Notes: generated from the sequence alone by a model not told the origin. 64,000 nucleotides of DNA from Limnohabitans sp. WS1 (GCF_003063265.1 NZ_NERU01000001.1:1-64000), one strand, 5' to 3'; positions 19,901 to 24,606 are shown, numbered from the stretch's first letter. Numbers and translations are program-made.

Positions 19901-21947
19901 TGGGTCAACCACTGGCAACGCGGTTGTCAAGTTGGAAGGTGCGGGTTCGACATCGAGCAACGACTCTGCACCACAGGCGTATTCGATTGCTGCAGATGGT
20001 TCGTTTGCATTGGTTTGGACTGTCACAGGCACAGGCAAATACATGCAGAAGTTCAATGCCAATGGCACCACAAACGGCACTACAGCGTATGTGGCACCCG
20101 CCGATGCACAGGTCGTTGTTTTTGACAACGGTGACTATGCCTTGTCGACTTTGTTGAACAACAACACCATCGTCACGACCAAGTACTCTGGCGCAGGGGT
20201 CATGCTGTGGACAGACAGCTGGTTCTACCCAGCTCCGTCCAACGTGTCGCCTTGGGCTGTGAATGGTATGTCCTACACCATGGTGGCTCAGGCAGATGGG
20301 GGCATCGCGTTGGGTGGTGTTGCGGCTGTGACTGGAACGTCCTACAACTCCAGCGACTCATTGAAGTTCTATGTGGACTACACCTCGACAGGTCGTGCGT
20401 TTGTCAAGACCGGTACAAGCGGCACAGATGTTTTGGTGGGTACCGATGGTGCTGACTACATCACTGCCGCAGGGGGTGCTGACATCGTTTACGCGGGTGC
20501 GGGTAACGATAGCGTGACGATCGACGCTTCTAACATCAGCAGTTTGGGGGTCAGCAACAACATGGTGCTGGACGGTGGTTCGGGGATCAACAAGTTGATT
20601 CTTAACACGTCTACCGCGCAGACACTGGATCTGACCAACATCCTGGTGTCCAGCAAGGTAAATGGTTTCACGTTGATCGATTTGACAACAGGGACCAATA
20701 CGCTGACCTTGTCTCAGACGCAGGCAGCTGTGTTGTCGGGCGCTTCAGACAATGCATCGACCGCCGTAGATGAGTCCAAGATGTTGATTGTGAACGGCAA
20801 TGCTGGTGATGGTGTCCAGTTCATGGATGGCACCAACTGGAGCGCCGGGCAGTCATTCACTGGCAACAGCTTGAACCTGACTTATGGGGCAGCTTTCGCT
20901 TTCAAGAGCAGCAGCACGTACAAGCTCTACACAGCGGCCAATGGAGCGACGGTTTTTGTGAACTCTTTGGTCACGGTCACCGGCAATATCGCACCAGTAG
21001 TTTTGGACATGAATGGTGATGGTGAATTGAGTTACGCCCGGATGCTCATGGACGTGAACAGCGATGGTGAGATGGACATGACCCTTTGGGCCGGTCGTCA
21101 AGATGGTGTGCTGGTTTGGGACAAATACCATGACGGCAAGGTTCACAACCACACGCAATATGCGTTCGTTCAGTACGGCGGAGAGTCCGATCTGGAGGGT
21201 CTGGCCGCGATGTTTGACACCAACCGCGATGGCCAACTGAATGCTGCTGATGCATTGTTTGGCGAGTTCAAGGTTTGGCAAGATGCGAACCAGAACGGTG
21301 TGAGCGATGCAGGTGAGTTGCTCAGCTTGACCGATGCGGGCATTGCCAGCATCAACCTGGTCAGCGATGGTGTGCAGCGCACACCTGTGGCGGGTGTGAC
21401 TGAAGCCGGTCAGACCACCGCGACCATGGTGGATGGCCAGAGTGTGTTGGTGGCTGATGCGGCCTTCGTTTACGAAACCGCAATCGATGCCGATATGGCT
21501 GGATATTTGGCCGCTCAACAGAGCACCGATGTGACGCCTGAACAAGTCGCCGCCGCGATTGCCGTGTGCACCAGCGCTGCCGAGTCGAGCGTCTACTCGC
21601 TCAGCAACGGCCAGAGCCTGGACCTGACCACCGTGCTCAAGGACATGAGCTTCAACGGCATCGTTAAGGGCTTGGAGCAAGTGGACATGGCCACCGACAC
21701 CAGTGCCAACAAGGTGTCCCTGACCCTGGCCGATGTGCTGAGCCTGCCGCCCACCAACGGTGTGCACCAGCTGATGTTGACCGGCGCGGCCAACGACAAG
21801 CTGATGCTGACCGAGGGTGAGTGGACCGACACCGGCAACGTGGTCAAACAAAACGGCCAAAACTACGCTGTCTACAGCGGCACCACCGACCCGTCAGCGC
21901 AACTGCTGATTGACCAGCACATGCTGCAGTCTCACCAGACCAGCTAA
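3..21947 (+). CDS. Giant multidomain RTX/Ig-like surface adhesin, 3' part (5' end outside window)
   Basis: One frame is open from base 3 to the TAA at 21945-21947, 7,314 codons, and runs off the left edge, so the true start is not seen. Domain order by nucleotide: Ig-like superrepeats to 4936; three further Ig-like units (about 4950-5900); a cadherin-like unit (5904-6240); VCBS repeats (6265-6590 and 7630-8250, with motif YTLDNTKAATQALKAGQ); an AT-richer unique module (6600-7200); a WD-like stretch with repeated GGFVxxW motifs (8660-9770); RTX plus terminal-like blocks near 9790, 12090, 15950, 18060 and 20400; two FG-GAP propellers; an EF-hand-rich part; and a C-terminal domain ending IDQHMLQSHQTS. 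Proteins of this build are exported by type I secretion and act in adhesion or biofilm formation (family knowledge). No T1SS genes are in the window. Specific ligand unknown. Confidence 0.93.
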   Translation, partial: GNATPEASDSAKRDTSNFGPVDPNVDPANADKNISIEITSDLETGGGNAVLNAAELASGKISVKVKLSADAKAGDTLVIEGTGNTAQTITLSAAQVAAKEVVTDFANVPANGTKFVATAQLSDLAKNISNKVEDFAVINTDLPGAPKVVILEDANDNSFISRAELSGAIDVKVTVPAGAVVGDTITVTDGVSAPQNFTLTQTQIDNGILTSFAAPADGATFSVSATLKATGGSAPTNAVSNPGTDSAKLDLTDFSKVDPANPNGPRISAVGVNIDTDANGLGDGIITSAELLATGSKIKVTILLPQGAAAGDTLTVNASGNSLRQITLTPADIAAQKVVITDYNSVGEGNTFEVSASIKDQAGNASPTPDAKDSAILRTVIAGAPVVVITEDANNDGFINVAELSGTVGISISIPTAAQVGDVLKVTINGTPENITLTAADLLAASITRQVSASNGQTVTAKAQLIAAGNQASAEGSDTAVIDTTAPNGGKAVDLSIDTDTNNDGWINRKELGADTSVKVTAKFDPALVDVGDKVTFTAADGSAPQIVTLDAASKAAGQVSVSFAAPAEGASINVKAVLKDSSGNATPEATDSAKRDTSNFGPVDPTVDPANADKNISIEITSDLEAGGGNAVLSVAELAAGKISVKVKLSADAKAGDTLVIEGTGNEAQTITLSAAQVAAKEVVADFANVPVNGTKFVATAQLSDLAKNISNKVDDFAVINTALPGAPKVVIQEDENDNAFVSLAELKGLVNVKVTAPAGAVAGDILTVTATTNQAVGQPQNITLTQAQIDGGVDLTYTAPADGATLTVSATLKSAASGNVSNPGSDSAKFDLSDFSKVDPANPNGPRISAVGVNIDTDNNTATGDGIITAAELTTTGGKIKVTISLPAGAAVGDTLTVNASGNSQRLITLTQAQIDAKQIVITDYNSVGDSNTFEVTASIKDQAGNASPTPDAKDSAILRTVIAGAPVVVITEDTNNDGFINVAELNGTVGVNITIPTAAKAGDTLRVTINGTPQDIVLTQAQISAASITQELTAPANGQSLTVKAQLIAPGNQASAEGTDIAVVDTTLPNGGQALGLAIDADVNNDGWVNRLELGNKTSLSVSASFDKALVSVGDKVTISLADGSQAQVITLDSAAIAAGKVTGNFSVPAEGQSLSVKAVLKDSSGNTTPEATDSAKLDTSNFGPDTNPANASKNVSIVITSDTDNGGVGNGVLGVSELTGGKIFATVTLSSDAKAGDTLVVEGTGNTAQEFTLSAEQVAARQVLVVFNAPANGTNFVATAELSDLAKNTSGKVTDSATIDTSLAGAPTVVILEDADNNGFINKAELSGQIDVKVTVPAGAVVGDTIIVTDGVNAPQTFTLTATQIANGILTSFAAPADGSTFTVTSTLKAAASGNVSNPGSVSAKLDLTDFSKVDPANPNGPRISAVGLNIDTDNNTATGDGIITAAELTATGGKIKVTISLPAGAAVGDTLTVNASGNSQRLITLTQAQIDAKQIVITDYNSVGDSNTFEVSASIKDQAGNASPTPDAKDSAILRTVIAGAPVVVITEDTNNDGFINVAELSGTVGVNITIPTAAKAGDTLRVTINGTPQDIVLTQAQISAASITQELTAPANGQSLTVKAQLIAPGNQASAEGTDIAVVDTSTPVGAIRIDAITGDDFLTASETAGTVTITGTVTGEFKAGDVVTITVNGTGTPYSATVNAAGQYSVTGVPGAALGAGANVAASVLAHDGAMNSATYTNTRPYTKDTNTEALKTALTLDPVAGNNIIDTTEGTAVSTTLTGKATGAFAAGDVVTLTVNDVKFTGTVNAAGVYSIAVNTADLKADTDTRVEARIAATVPGSAAKQTAEAAQDYVVEDTNTAGKLTAISIDAVTADNIINSTEAAGNITVTGKVTGKFAAGDTVTLTVKGAALPGTVLADGTFSILVSGADLVADSNTQIEASVTGTGGTTANALQNYAVVLNVAPVNTVPAAQTVAEDTQQAITGISVSDADGNLATTQISVLNGNLNVTLSGGATITAGANNSATMTLSGTQAQINAALATIQYKGAANYNGNDTLTVLSTDGQSVTDSDTVAITVTAVDDNASIGGTTTGVATEDTLANASGTLTVTDGDAGQATLQAATTASLVGTYGNFTLNASTGAWTYTLDNTKAATQALKAGQQVSDKLNVKSSDATANQDITVTITGTNDAPVVNGNVNVNDVIFTDLLGAAVLVPGISSTVSDFLANTSYTFGSTTGTMTGNISAISQVIPSGFFGSLVEGDTALRLGQGPANFDETASVTFNKAVGQVVIKISALGQNVQLGYEEVKISINGQPFKLTQANLSNSVDCLDGSALTPTLSADGALIGPDHISTTITINLQDVPGGINSLAVFNDYIRDGSDFGPGGVYAKITATEIPTATPTASKTVNDLFGPTFTDVDTGDAFRGVTITSAGQGTDATNLGKYQYQKAGTSTWVDLPSGLTDTTSVYLAKEDAIRFVPSSTNSSAFAKPDLTARLVDNSATTVPTTGDVIDVAGVKHGGSTPYSGDTATLRVGPNTVASISGTSTGSATEDNGSQNSATGTLTVTDPDAGQATLQTPSNLAGTYGNFALNTATGVWTYTLDNTKAATQALKAGQQVFDTLTVASADGSATRPITVTITGTNDVAVISGPATGELTEDSATTVASGTLTVTDVDTGEAAFATPTTLAGTYGNFTFNTATGEWTYTLDNTKATTNALNTGDTVFDTVTVKSTDGTGSQEIKVTIRGANEIVLNTAPVPNPADGLVNNPLQGQDAVTVSITDNTTVNAGNFVTNGTTVAQGLVRYTLSFSGGIDAATLTEADIKVSNGTLKAGSLTRVGTTNEWTVDVQTPASGNGATSVSVMDGAYTGANGLAGQGNSATQAYGTFGLDASGGAALSGPSQGTSTNESMASLADGGWVTATFNTAWTIGTLTRYSASGQQINQKTFYINSAGNLPSLSVVSLSNGELAVVNGDGYVMTVNRFDANLAAIGTQSTILQNVNQGFTTPSSTALEDGGFVVAWVGPGTSGATPNGLFAQRYDASGEKAGAIFQIDAVGAGPGALNLASLNGGGFIATWVDNSATLGERVLFQKINADGTKNGAATVVVSSNANPYYRTPVVEVLADDSFIVGWSSATGGTAAHESRFQRFGANGVAIGGAIDLTAGVEVNPQIAALENGGFVMTWLTNFTFKYEGVAVQVFDALGNKVGNQATLATYSALNTHITGLTGGGYALSYNDSSVNGYNFGTVVNKVFAAPGGSFLSGATAGGTDTFTGGDGTDVITANGGADVIYAGAGNDTVIVNADNITQLATAANMVLDGGTGINTLKVDGTGSTLDLTNATIAAKVSNFSVIDLTGTGNNTLKLNAAVAKFLSGASDNALTAVNEAKLLVVNGNSGDAVQLLDPQVGGTSQWTAGPTETGAELIAKLGAAQGFVSGQSYKAYTLAGATVYINTALSVTDFGTPTTAPAPVATAGQTVQELFGTRFTDVDGASVANGQFKGVAITDAGTSTEQSNQGVYQWSTDGTNWTPLAAGLGDSNAVFLAPTTLIRFQAAAGVATLNLHDLSARLVDMSGQTNTAGLTNGATTNASSNGGTTAFSGTPITLKDLGAPAAPAIVSYFDDVGSATGNNASGTTTDDAKPAISGTAEAGSVVKLYNNNVEIVTANPIVANGAGVWTYTPTADQANGLYTITAKATDASNNVSGVSNTFTYTVTAPELNAAPVANPTVVSNVFAATAMAPEVTITDDQSTASVANGTQVTYTLKFSEAIKASTLTETDLTVTNGTLVAGSLTQVDATTWTVKASAPASGSGAVAISLADGSYTNAAGVNGLGNSATQGYGNIPLAATTVEIGGAASINSVPTGWTMVTGSPDINDSVNTAWIANYSLSNLNGTSSNGGTYVDLASFPASVTESMKAEMTGLTVGQTYSYGVQWQQISLLPLAPNPGITNLSGGQLSVTINGTTQTYTSSGVADGWQTALFTFVATSSSMDVTLAPNGTTGTVASSPAGAVIAVDSLSLAQITSALLPSTSFSGTTTADTFAGTDTDETFNIATAATSAAQGTDKVFAGAGNDTVIFNNNNAGVMTVDGGSGVNFLKLDSAATATSLDLTDAAVRARIKNFSSIDMTGAGNNTLKLDWTAVASMSGTTDVTATAANESKMLVVSGNADDTLNLVNLASWNVGAAQTAASLSAAYGSAYNFQAGKTYKAYTLNGATVFVDQAITVPTTPISSTTASVAYSQAVTIDTLFAATFTDSNAAGTANATFKGVAITTAGSASDVTNLGKYQLSKDGGATWTDVAGGLTDSTAVYADKTALIRFAGASGVEAINPPNLTVRLIDNSGATGTGTLTAASTGNTVNASVNGGATAFSGGNNGGTGDTVTINLLNRAPVSSDADGVVTTDLLGAAAIPTSVAIVGSRLDLSASNTTQSGAQTITTNPEAIQIKYSALSNYVVPLATESASITINGTPYKLSLANFSNLGTMSSTNLQGFDILKLSADGYSFTSTLAESTGTITILARDVPGGVINSVLVTNTVVAGLPNGADYTIYTGTALATPAQSVEALFGPTYTDADFDTMRGVVITSAGTGTDLSNLGQYQYSTNGGTTWLPLAGGLTDSTSVFLAKTDLIRFVPSASNTSLVNKQDLTARLVDDSAAVAPTSGATVDVSGALHGGSTPYSGNAVTLHVEPVVNSAPVLADTALSFANLAQSATPATPTGAVGVLVSSLLGGVTDANATDGKGMAITSVDTANGKLFYSTNGGTTWTAVDTSTALSDARAFLIGSDADNRLYFQPNANYAGTSSNALTFRAWDQTAGGTEASFTNITANGGSTAFSAATDTVGQTVPLAYVVLTDAINGEAVADLSGFSVSNAGDVNGDGYDDLIIGAIQADRNTSFNDVGKSYVVFGGSGNVMPLNLTSLSAGTSSAGFMIQGVNPLDTSGWSVSAAGDLNGDGLADLIIGAQATATTPGRSYVVYGKTDSAVVSLVDILTATSSAGFVINGTAGDQAGYSVSGAGDVNGDGLADFIVGRPRIESTAPTVSGQSYVVFGKTDNSPLNLTAIGGANSGGYVINGEAVGDQMGTYVSNAGDVNGDGLSDVIVNTGVNGKSYVVFGQTASTAINLSAVAGGTGGFAITGMSGGEIKTSNAGDVNGDGLADVIVSAPLLNGVAAFSGRSYVVFGKTGTTAVNVSSLSASSNTNGFVIDAPGTNEVLGSSVSYAGDINGDGLADLIVGSRGTDKGRVYVVYGKTDGTAVSGSAVAAGSGGFVINGQSAGDQLGKAVSYAGDINGDGYDDLLVTAPNANTNFGKTYIVYGGSQFISGSIATGSGTAGDEYVAGTNGNDTLTGGGGTDRFNAGRGNDTIVLQASDVTNLANTTVGGAKAMVDGGTGFDTLQVSAAGVNLDMTAISNVSAVANEGASRINSIERINLGSDATANTLTLTAKDVNDMVGFNSYNSGNGWVGLAASVQRHQLLVDGNSADTLTSTDAWSYAGTATNGGKTYSVYNSISSMSQIIVDSTVQNKLNPGLSLAIVDTGLGGYAINGEAVSDSSGYTIRNAGDVNGDGYDDILISTPFANVGALNDAGKAYVVYGKAGGLTGNTNIELSSVAAGVGGFVINGAAASDYTGTRFSAAGDVNGDGLADVIVSSENADVTTAGDNIGRAFVVYGKTSGAAVNLSAVATSEGFSINAGQTSAGLTTVGQAGDVNGDGLADLIVSTTNADSGSTLNIGKSYVVFGSTNNSASVNLTAIEGGVGGFVVNGPGADVRVGYGARSAGDFNGDGLSDLIMGADFNASNAFSGTSYIVYGKTSTTAVDLSNAGTAAFAIVGQSAADKAFRVSNAGDVNGDGLADVVVGAIGADTAAGVDAGRSYVVFGKTGASGTVQLSAIAAGVGGFAINGEVAADTAGIVSYAGDINGDGLADLIVAAPGNDNLAGANAGRAYVVYGQTGTTAVNLSTVANGVGGLAINGFSTGSSVSSVSYGGDLNGDGYDDLLVATANADPAGRTDAGKTFVVFGGNQLATLVDFVGDATANTQTGTTAAETFAAGDGNDTLIGNGGADVMSGGRGNDMFVINASNITALNSAMGAGGNTAQQARVNGGTGVDTLQLSGGASLDLTAVTNVDAMSAENTSRIESIERIDMATDTSANTLTLTAKDVNDMAGFNVIRTGTVSADGNIWANVTGTALSAITKYHQLVVDGTNVDTLSLSNNELWTKVGEVSNTGSVLASTHAVYQNNATNTQLIVDKRVNIQQLDFARVSISDNQTSATTGNNTQLTFTLKFSEAVDPSTLTTEDLNVVNGTLVPNSFTQVDSTTWTAQVTTPTSGSSATVLSLSDNSYKAMSTAIGLGGSGVQAYGALGTGASPGSGYSSGTNSYSAIGAFTNGSTVFAYSNGLTPWATQGGSLYPNGLYEFSYLTVELYRADGSSVLVENIDQASKWNGTRHTSPQVAQAGADGSFVVTWNFYGSNGYFYPYAQKYSADGVAVGPRTALATTGSFSTVVAPLGLDGSYSITWTESNVIKFQRFNADGTKTNYSLMTLDGDGNGADTSPQVISTGADGGSVVTWTGPDGSGQPTVFVQKVFANSGMSGLVKLKAPSASTNSDSQPDILVVGNSGEYVVTWTGKDEGGDTSIFVQKFNADGSTTGNAVVKLEGAGSTSSNDSAPQAYSIAADGSFALVWTVTGTGKYMQKFNANGTTNGTTAYVAPADAQVVVFDNGDYALSTLLNNNTIVTTKYSGAGVMLWTDSWFYPAPSNVSPWAVNGMSYTMVAQADGGIALGGVAAVTGTSYNSSDSLKFYVDYTSTGRAFVKTGTSGTDVLVGTDGADYITAAGGADIVYAGAGNDSVTIDASNISSLGVSNNMVLDGGSGINKLILNTSTAQTLDLTNILVSSKVNGFTLIDLTTGTNTLTLSQTQAAVLSGASDNASTAVDESKMLIVNGNAGDGVQFMDGTNWSAGQSFTGNSLNLTYGAAFAFKSSSTYKLYTAANGATVFVNSLVTVTGNIAPVVLDMNGDGELSYARMLMDVNSDGEMDMTLWAGRQDGVLVWDKYHDGKVHNHTQYAFVQYGGESDLEGLAAMFDTNRDGQLNAADALFGEFKVWQDANQNGVSDAGELLSLTDAGIASINLVSDGVQRTPVAGVTEAGQTTATMVDGQSVLVADAAFVYETAIDADMAGYLAAQQSTDVTPEQVAAAIAVCTSAAESSVYSLSNGQSLDLTTVLKDMSFNGIVKGLEQVDMATDTSANKVSLTLADVLSLPPTNGVHQLMLTGAANDKLMLTEGEWTDTGNVVKQNGQNYAVYSGTTDPSAQLLIDQHMLQSHQTS
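14560..15940 (+). repeat. FG-GAP (integrin-alpha-like) beta-propeller 1 in the adhesin
   Basis: Blades of ~60-70 residues repeat the motif SNAGDVNGDGYDDLIIGA followed by GKSYVVFGG/GKT. DxNxDG(Y/L)xD is the calcium-binding FG-GAP signature. About seven blades can be counted by eye. The propeller is followed directly by an RTX block at about 15950. Confidence 0.88.
16570..18060 (+). repeat. FG-GAP beta-propeller 2 in the adhesin
   Basis: This is a second run of GDVNGDGLADLIV-type blades, each ending in YVV(Y/F)GKT, about seven by eye. It is similar to the propeller at 14560-15940 but not identical, so the propeller plus RTX plus terminal-like block appears to have been duplicated as a unit. 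Confidence 0.88.
20998..21330 (+). other. EF-hand-like calcium-binding segment of the adhesin
   Basis: Residues encoded here include LDMNGDGELSYARML, DVNSDGEMD, FDTNRDGQLNAADALFGE and DANQNGVSDAGEL, a run of DxNxDG loops. This pattern is common just before the C-terminus of very large type I secreted proteins. The assignment is by motif only. Confidence 0.75.
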
Positions 21948-21949
21948 AC

Positions 21950-21981
21950 AAAAAAGGGCCGCCACAAGCGGCCCTTTTTTT
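21950..21981 (+). terminator. Rho-independent terminator of the adhesin gene
   Basis: The stem GGGCCGC (21956-21962) pairs with GCGGCCC (21968-21974) around the loop CACAA. It is flanked by an A tract and followed by seven T. It starts nine bases after the TAA stop. The same hairpin follows both orphan C-terminal copies at 24394 and 26244. Confidence 0.95.
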
Positions 21982-22023
21982 GTCAGTCGCTGCGCGATGT
22001 TTTGTGTCTTTGTATTTGCCTTT

Positions 22024-22050
22024 GTGGGAGCCCACCCCTGTGGGCGATTG
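22024..22050 (+). repeat. Single REP element, class C stem
   Basis: Head GTGGGAGC followed by stem CCCAC/GTGGG, tail GATTGG. This stem class was seen only between about 22.0 and 27.1 kb. Confidence 0.75.
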
Positions 22051-22096
22051 GTTTTAAATAAAATGAATACGCCAATGGCGTATAGAATGGAGTTCT

Positions 22097-22408
22097 GTGG
22101 AATTCATCGAAACCCCCACTTTTACACGCACGATCACCGTGTTGTTGTCGGATGATTCTTATGCGCAAATGCAGATGGCATTGGTTGAAAATCCGGCTCT
22201 TGGTGATCTGATCCGAGGCGGCGGAGGGATTCGAAAATTGCGCTATGCAGTGCAAGGGCGTGGCAAAAGTGCGGGGGTCCGGGTGATTTATTACTGGCTT
22301 AAAGATGAGTTTCAGATTTATTTGTTGTTGGCCTACCCGAAGTCAGCCAAGGATTCGCTGACAGATAAAGAGGTTGCGCTTTTATATGACTTGGTAAAGG
22401 AGTTGTGA
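22097..22408 (+). CDS. RelE/HigB-like toxin of a type II toxin-antitoxin pair
   Basis: 103 residues with a GTG start at 22097 preceded by GGAG at about 22089. The protein has the small alpha/beta RelE-fold pattern: GGGGIRKLRYAVQGRGKSAGVRVIYYW in the core, broken by basic residues, then a YLLLAYPKSAKDSL strand. Toxins of this group are ribosome-linked mRNA interferases (family knowledge). The TGA stop at 22406-22408 overlaps the region of the antitoxin start, as expected for a coupled toxin-first (higBA) order. It lies directly downstream of the adhesin terminator and one REP. Confidence 0.88.
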   Translation: MEFIETPTFTRTITVLLSDDSYAQMQMALVENPALGDLIRGGGGIRKLRYAVQGRGKSAGVRVIYYWLKDEFQIYLLLAYPKSAKDSLTDKEVALLYDLVKEL

Positions 22409-22410
22409 AA

Positions 22411-22701
22411 ATGGAAAAAGCATTGTTCGACGATTTGGTACAAAGCTTGAAAGAGGCCAAAGCGATTTCTACTGGGAAAGCCCAAGCTTCACGACGCTTT
22501 GAGATCAACAATCCTGATGTGCGACAGCTTCGAGAGCAAGTAGGTTTGTCACAGTCTGAGTTCGCGCAGATGATGCGTGTAAGCGTGAAGACGCTTCAAA
22601 ATTGGGAACAACACCGCCGCAATCCAACCGGTCCCGCAGCGGCATTATTGAAAATTGTGTCGACGTCCCCAGAGCTCGCAATGCGTTCACTTCACGCTTG
22701 A
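22411..22701 (+). CDS. XRE-family HTH antitoxin (HigA-like)
   Basis: 96 residues from ATG 22411. SD AAAGGAG (22396-22402) is eight bases upstream, which favours this ATG over the in-frame GTG at 22405. A helix-turn-helix is visible as RQLREQVGLSQSEFAQMMRV followed by SVKTLQNWEQHRRNPTGPA, the standard XRE (Cro/C1-type) signature. It is partner to the upstream RelE-like toxin and is expected to neutralise it and repress the operon. No operator could be identified with confidence. Confidence 0.88.
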   Translation: MEKALFDDLVQSLKEAKAISTGKAQASRRFEINNPDVRQLREQVGLSQSEFAQMMRVSVKTLQNWEQHRRNPTGPAAALLKIVSTSPELAMRSLHA

Positions 22702-22767
22702 TTTCGCTTTAAAAACTCAGGGCTTAAAGTAGGCATCCACCTTGTGGGCGATTGCCTTGCTGCCCAT

Positions 22768-22915
22768 GTGGGAGCCCACCCCGTGGGCGATGGTTCCTCG
22801 GCACGACGCATACCCAGACTTTTTTGTAGGAGCGACGCCCCCGTCGCGATGAAGCCTTGCAGACCACCACCCATCGCCCCGAGTGCGGGTCTCTTGCAAA
22901 ATGCAGGCAAACCCC
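22768..22915 (+). repeat. REP cluster upstream of the first Rpn gene (class C, then an A-B pair)
   Basis: A class C REP at 22768 is followed at 22826 by a head GTAGGAGC with stem GCGACG/CGTCGC. An inverted class B stem then completes the pair. The segment from here to the Rpn ATG is nearly the same as 27137-27279 before the second Rpn gene, so REP and gene were copied together. The gap 22702-22966 holds nothing else that I can see. Confidence 0.8.
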
Positions 22916-22966
22916 GCGACTGCCGCCCTAAAATGTCAGAGTTGCCCTAACCCCTCACACACCATC

Positions 22967-23842
22967 ATGCCCACCCGCTACCTCGACCCCAAAGTGGACC
23001 TCGCCTTCAAACGCGTGTTTGGTGAGCATGAGCATCTGTTGCGCAGTTTTTTAAACGCTTTGCTGCCCCTGCCCGACGACGGCCAGATTGAAAGCCTGGA
23101 GTACCTCACACCCGAACAAGTGCCCGAGCTGCCGGGTTTGTTCAAAAACTCCATTGTCGATGTCAAGTGCAAAGATGCCCGGGGGCGCACTTTCATTGTG
23201 GAGATGCAAATGCTGTGGAGCACCAGTTTTGAGCAACGCATTTTGTTTTCTGCCAGCCAGGCTTATGTGAAGCAGTTGCACGCGAGTCAGAGCTACGCCA
23301 GCTTGCAGCCGGTGTATGCCTTGGCGTTGACCAACCAGGTGTTTGACCGTAAAACACCGGAGTATTACCACCACTACCAAATCGTGCGCCAGCATGAGCC
23401 AAGGCGGGTGTTAGAAGGGCTGGAGTTTGTGTTCATTGAGCTGCCCAAGTTTGCGCCCCAAAGCCGCACCGACAAGCGCATGCAGGTCAAGTGGCTGCGG
23501 TTTATGAGTGAGGTGGGCGAGACCTCGGACAACACACCCGATGCTGACCCCAGCTGGCGCGAAGACCCGGACATTGCCCAAGCACTTGAATTGGTGGAGG
23601 CAGCGGCGTTTACCGAGCAAGAGCTGGAGGCGTACCACATCCAGATTGACAAGGCGCGCATTGAGTCAACGGTGCTGGAAGATGCACGGGCAGAGGGCAA
23701 GGCAGAGGGCAAGGCAGAGGGCAAAGCCGAGGGCAAAGCCGAGATTGTCCGGACCATGCACGCCAGTGGTATGGGTGCAGCGCAAATCAGCCAGTTCTCT
23801 GGTTTGAGCGTGCAACAAGTTGCCGAAATCTTGGCCTTGTGA
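22967..23842 (+). CDS. Rpn-family recombination-promoting nuclease / PD-(D/E)XK putative transposase, copy 1
   Basis: 291 residues from ATG 22967, chosen because strong similarity to the copy at 27280 begins at MPTRYLDPKVDLAFKRVFG. The nuclease core is visible as NSIVDVKCKDARGRTFIVEM, i.e. D...(V/I)E-x-Q of the PD-(D/E)XK fold. The C-terminal third is helical, carries a run of EGKA repeats (about residues 243-260), and ends in a small HTH-like segment (GAAQISQFSGLSVQQVAEIL). Family members act on DNA and promote RecA-independent recombination (family knowledge). Neighbours are the HigBA pair upstream and an orphan adhesin tail 50 bp downstream. Confidence 0.9.
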   Translation: MPTRYLDPKVDLAFKRVFGEHEHLLRSFLNALLPLPDDGQIESLEYLTPEQVPELPGLFKNSIVDVKCKDARGRTFIVEMQMLWSTSFEQRILFSASQAYVKQLHASQSYASLQPVYALALTNQVFDRKTPEYYHHYQIVRQHEPRRVLEGLEFVFIELPKFAPQSRTDKRMQVKWLRFMSEVGETSDNTPDADPSWREDPDIAQALELVEAAAFTEQELEAYHIQIDKARIESTVLEDARAEGKAEGKAEGKAEGKAEIVRTMHASGMGAAQISQFSGLSVQQVAEILAL

Positions 23843-23892
23843 TGACCTCACCACGCCACTGACTTACATCACCCCAACAACGAACACAGCCC

Positions 23893-24390
23893 ATGCCCAC
23901 CGGTTTCTCTGAACAGCTTGCATCGCCGGGCTTGACAGAGACGGGCGTTGCCGCAGCAATCAACGCGATCTCTGAGGTGTCCAGCGAATTGCCCCCTGCA
24001 CCCGAGGTGTGCCTGCCCGCTGCCGAGTCGAGCACCTACTCGCTCAGCAACGGCCAGAGCCTGGACCTGACAACCGTGCTCAAGGACATGAGCTTCAACG
24101 GCATCGTCAAGGGCCTGGAGCAAGTGGACATGGCCACCGACACCAGTGCCAACAAGGTGTCGCTGAGCCTGGCCGATGTGCTGAGCATGCCGCCCACCAA
24201 CGGTGTGTACCAGCTGGTGTTGTCTGGCGCTGCCAACGACAAGGTCATGCTGACCGAAGGCGAGTGGACCGACACCGGCAACGTGGTCAACCAAAACGGC
24301 CAAAACTACGCCGTCTACACCGGCACCACCGACCCGTCAGCGCAACTGCTGACTGACCAGCACATGCTGCAGTCTCACCAGACCAGCTAA
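23893..24390 (+). CDS. Orphan C-terminal domain of the giant adhesin, copy 2
   Basis: 165 residues. From AESSTYSLSNGQSLDLTTVL to the end (LLTDQHMLQSHQTS) it matches the last ~130 residues of the adhesin almost exactly at DNA level, and the same terminator follows. The first ~40 residues (GVAAAINAISEVSSEL) do not match the adhesin end but do match the copy at 25721. ATG 23893 has no clear SD, 50 bp after the Rpn stop. It may be a relic of a deleted paralogue, a silent cassette, or a small secreted protein. Function unknown. Confidence 0.55.
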   Translation: MPTGFSEQLASPGLTETGVAAAINAISEVSSELPPAPEVCLPAAESSTYSLSNGQSLDLTTVLKDMSFNGIVKGLEQVDMATDTSANKVSLSLADVLSMPPTNGVYQLVLSGAANDKVMLTEGEWTDTGNVVNQNGQNYAVYTGTTDPSAQLLTDQHMLQSHQTS

Positions 24391-24393
24391 ACC

Positions 24394-24424
24394 AAAAAGG
24401 GCCGCCACAAGCGGCCCTTTTTTT
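24394..24424 (+). terminator. Terminator after orphan tail copy 2
   Basis: GGGCCGC (24399-24405), loop CACAA, GCGGCCC (24411-24417), then seven T. Identical in stem and loop to the terminator after the giant gene. Confidence 0.93.
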
Positions 24425-24606
24425 GCGGTGTGGGAGCCCTTGTGGGAGCCCACCCCGTGGGCGATTGCCTTCATTGTCTTTGTAGGAGCCCTTGTGGGAG
24501 CCCACCCCTGTGGGCGATTGGTTTTGTTGTGGGAGCCCACCCCGTGGGCGATTGCCTTGCCTTGATGGGATGCGCGGAATCGCCCACAGGGGTGGGCTCC
24601 TACAAA
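24425..24606 (+). repeat. Cluster of class C REP elements
   Basis: At least three GTGGGAGCCCACCCC-type elements on the plus strand (about 24440, 24495 and 24530) and one inverted near 24580-24606. They share head GTGGGAGC and tail GGGCGATTG. Nothing else is seen between the terminator and the phosphoribosyltransferase gene. Confidence 0.8.
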
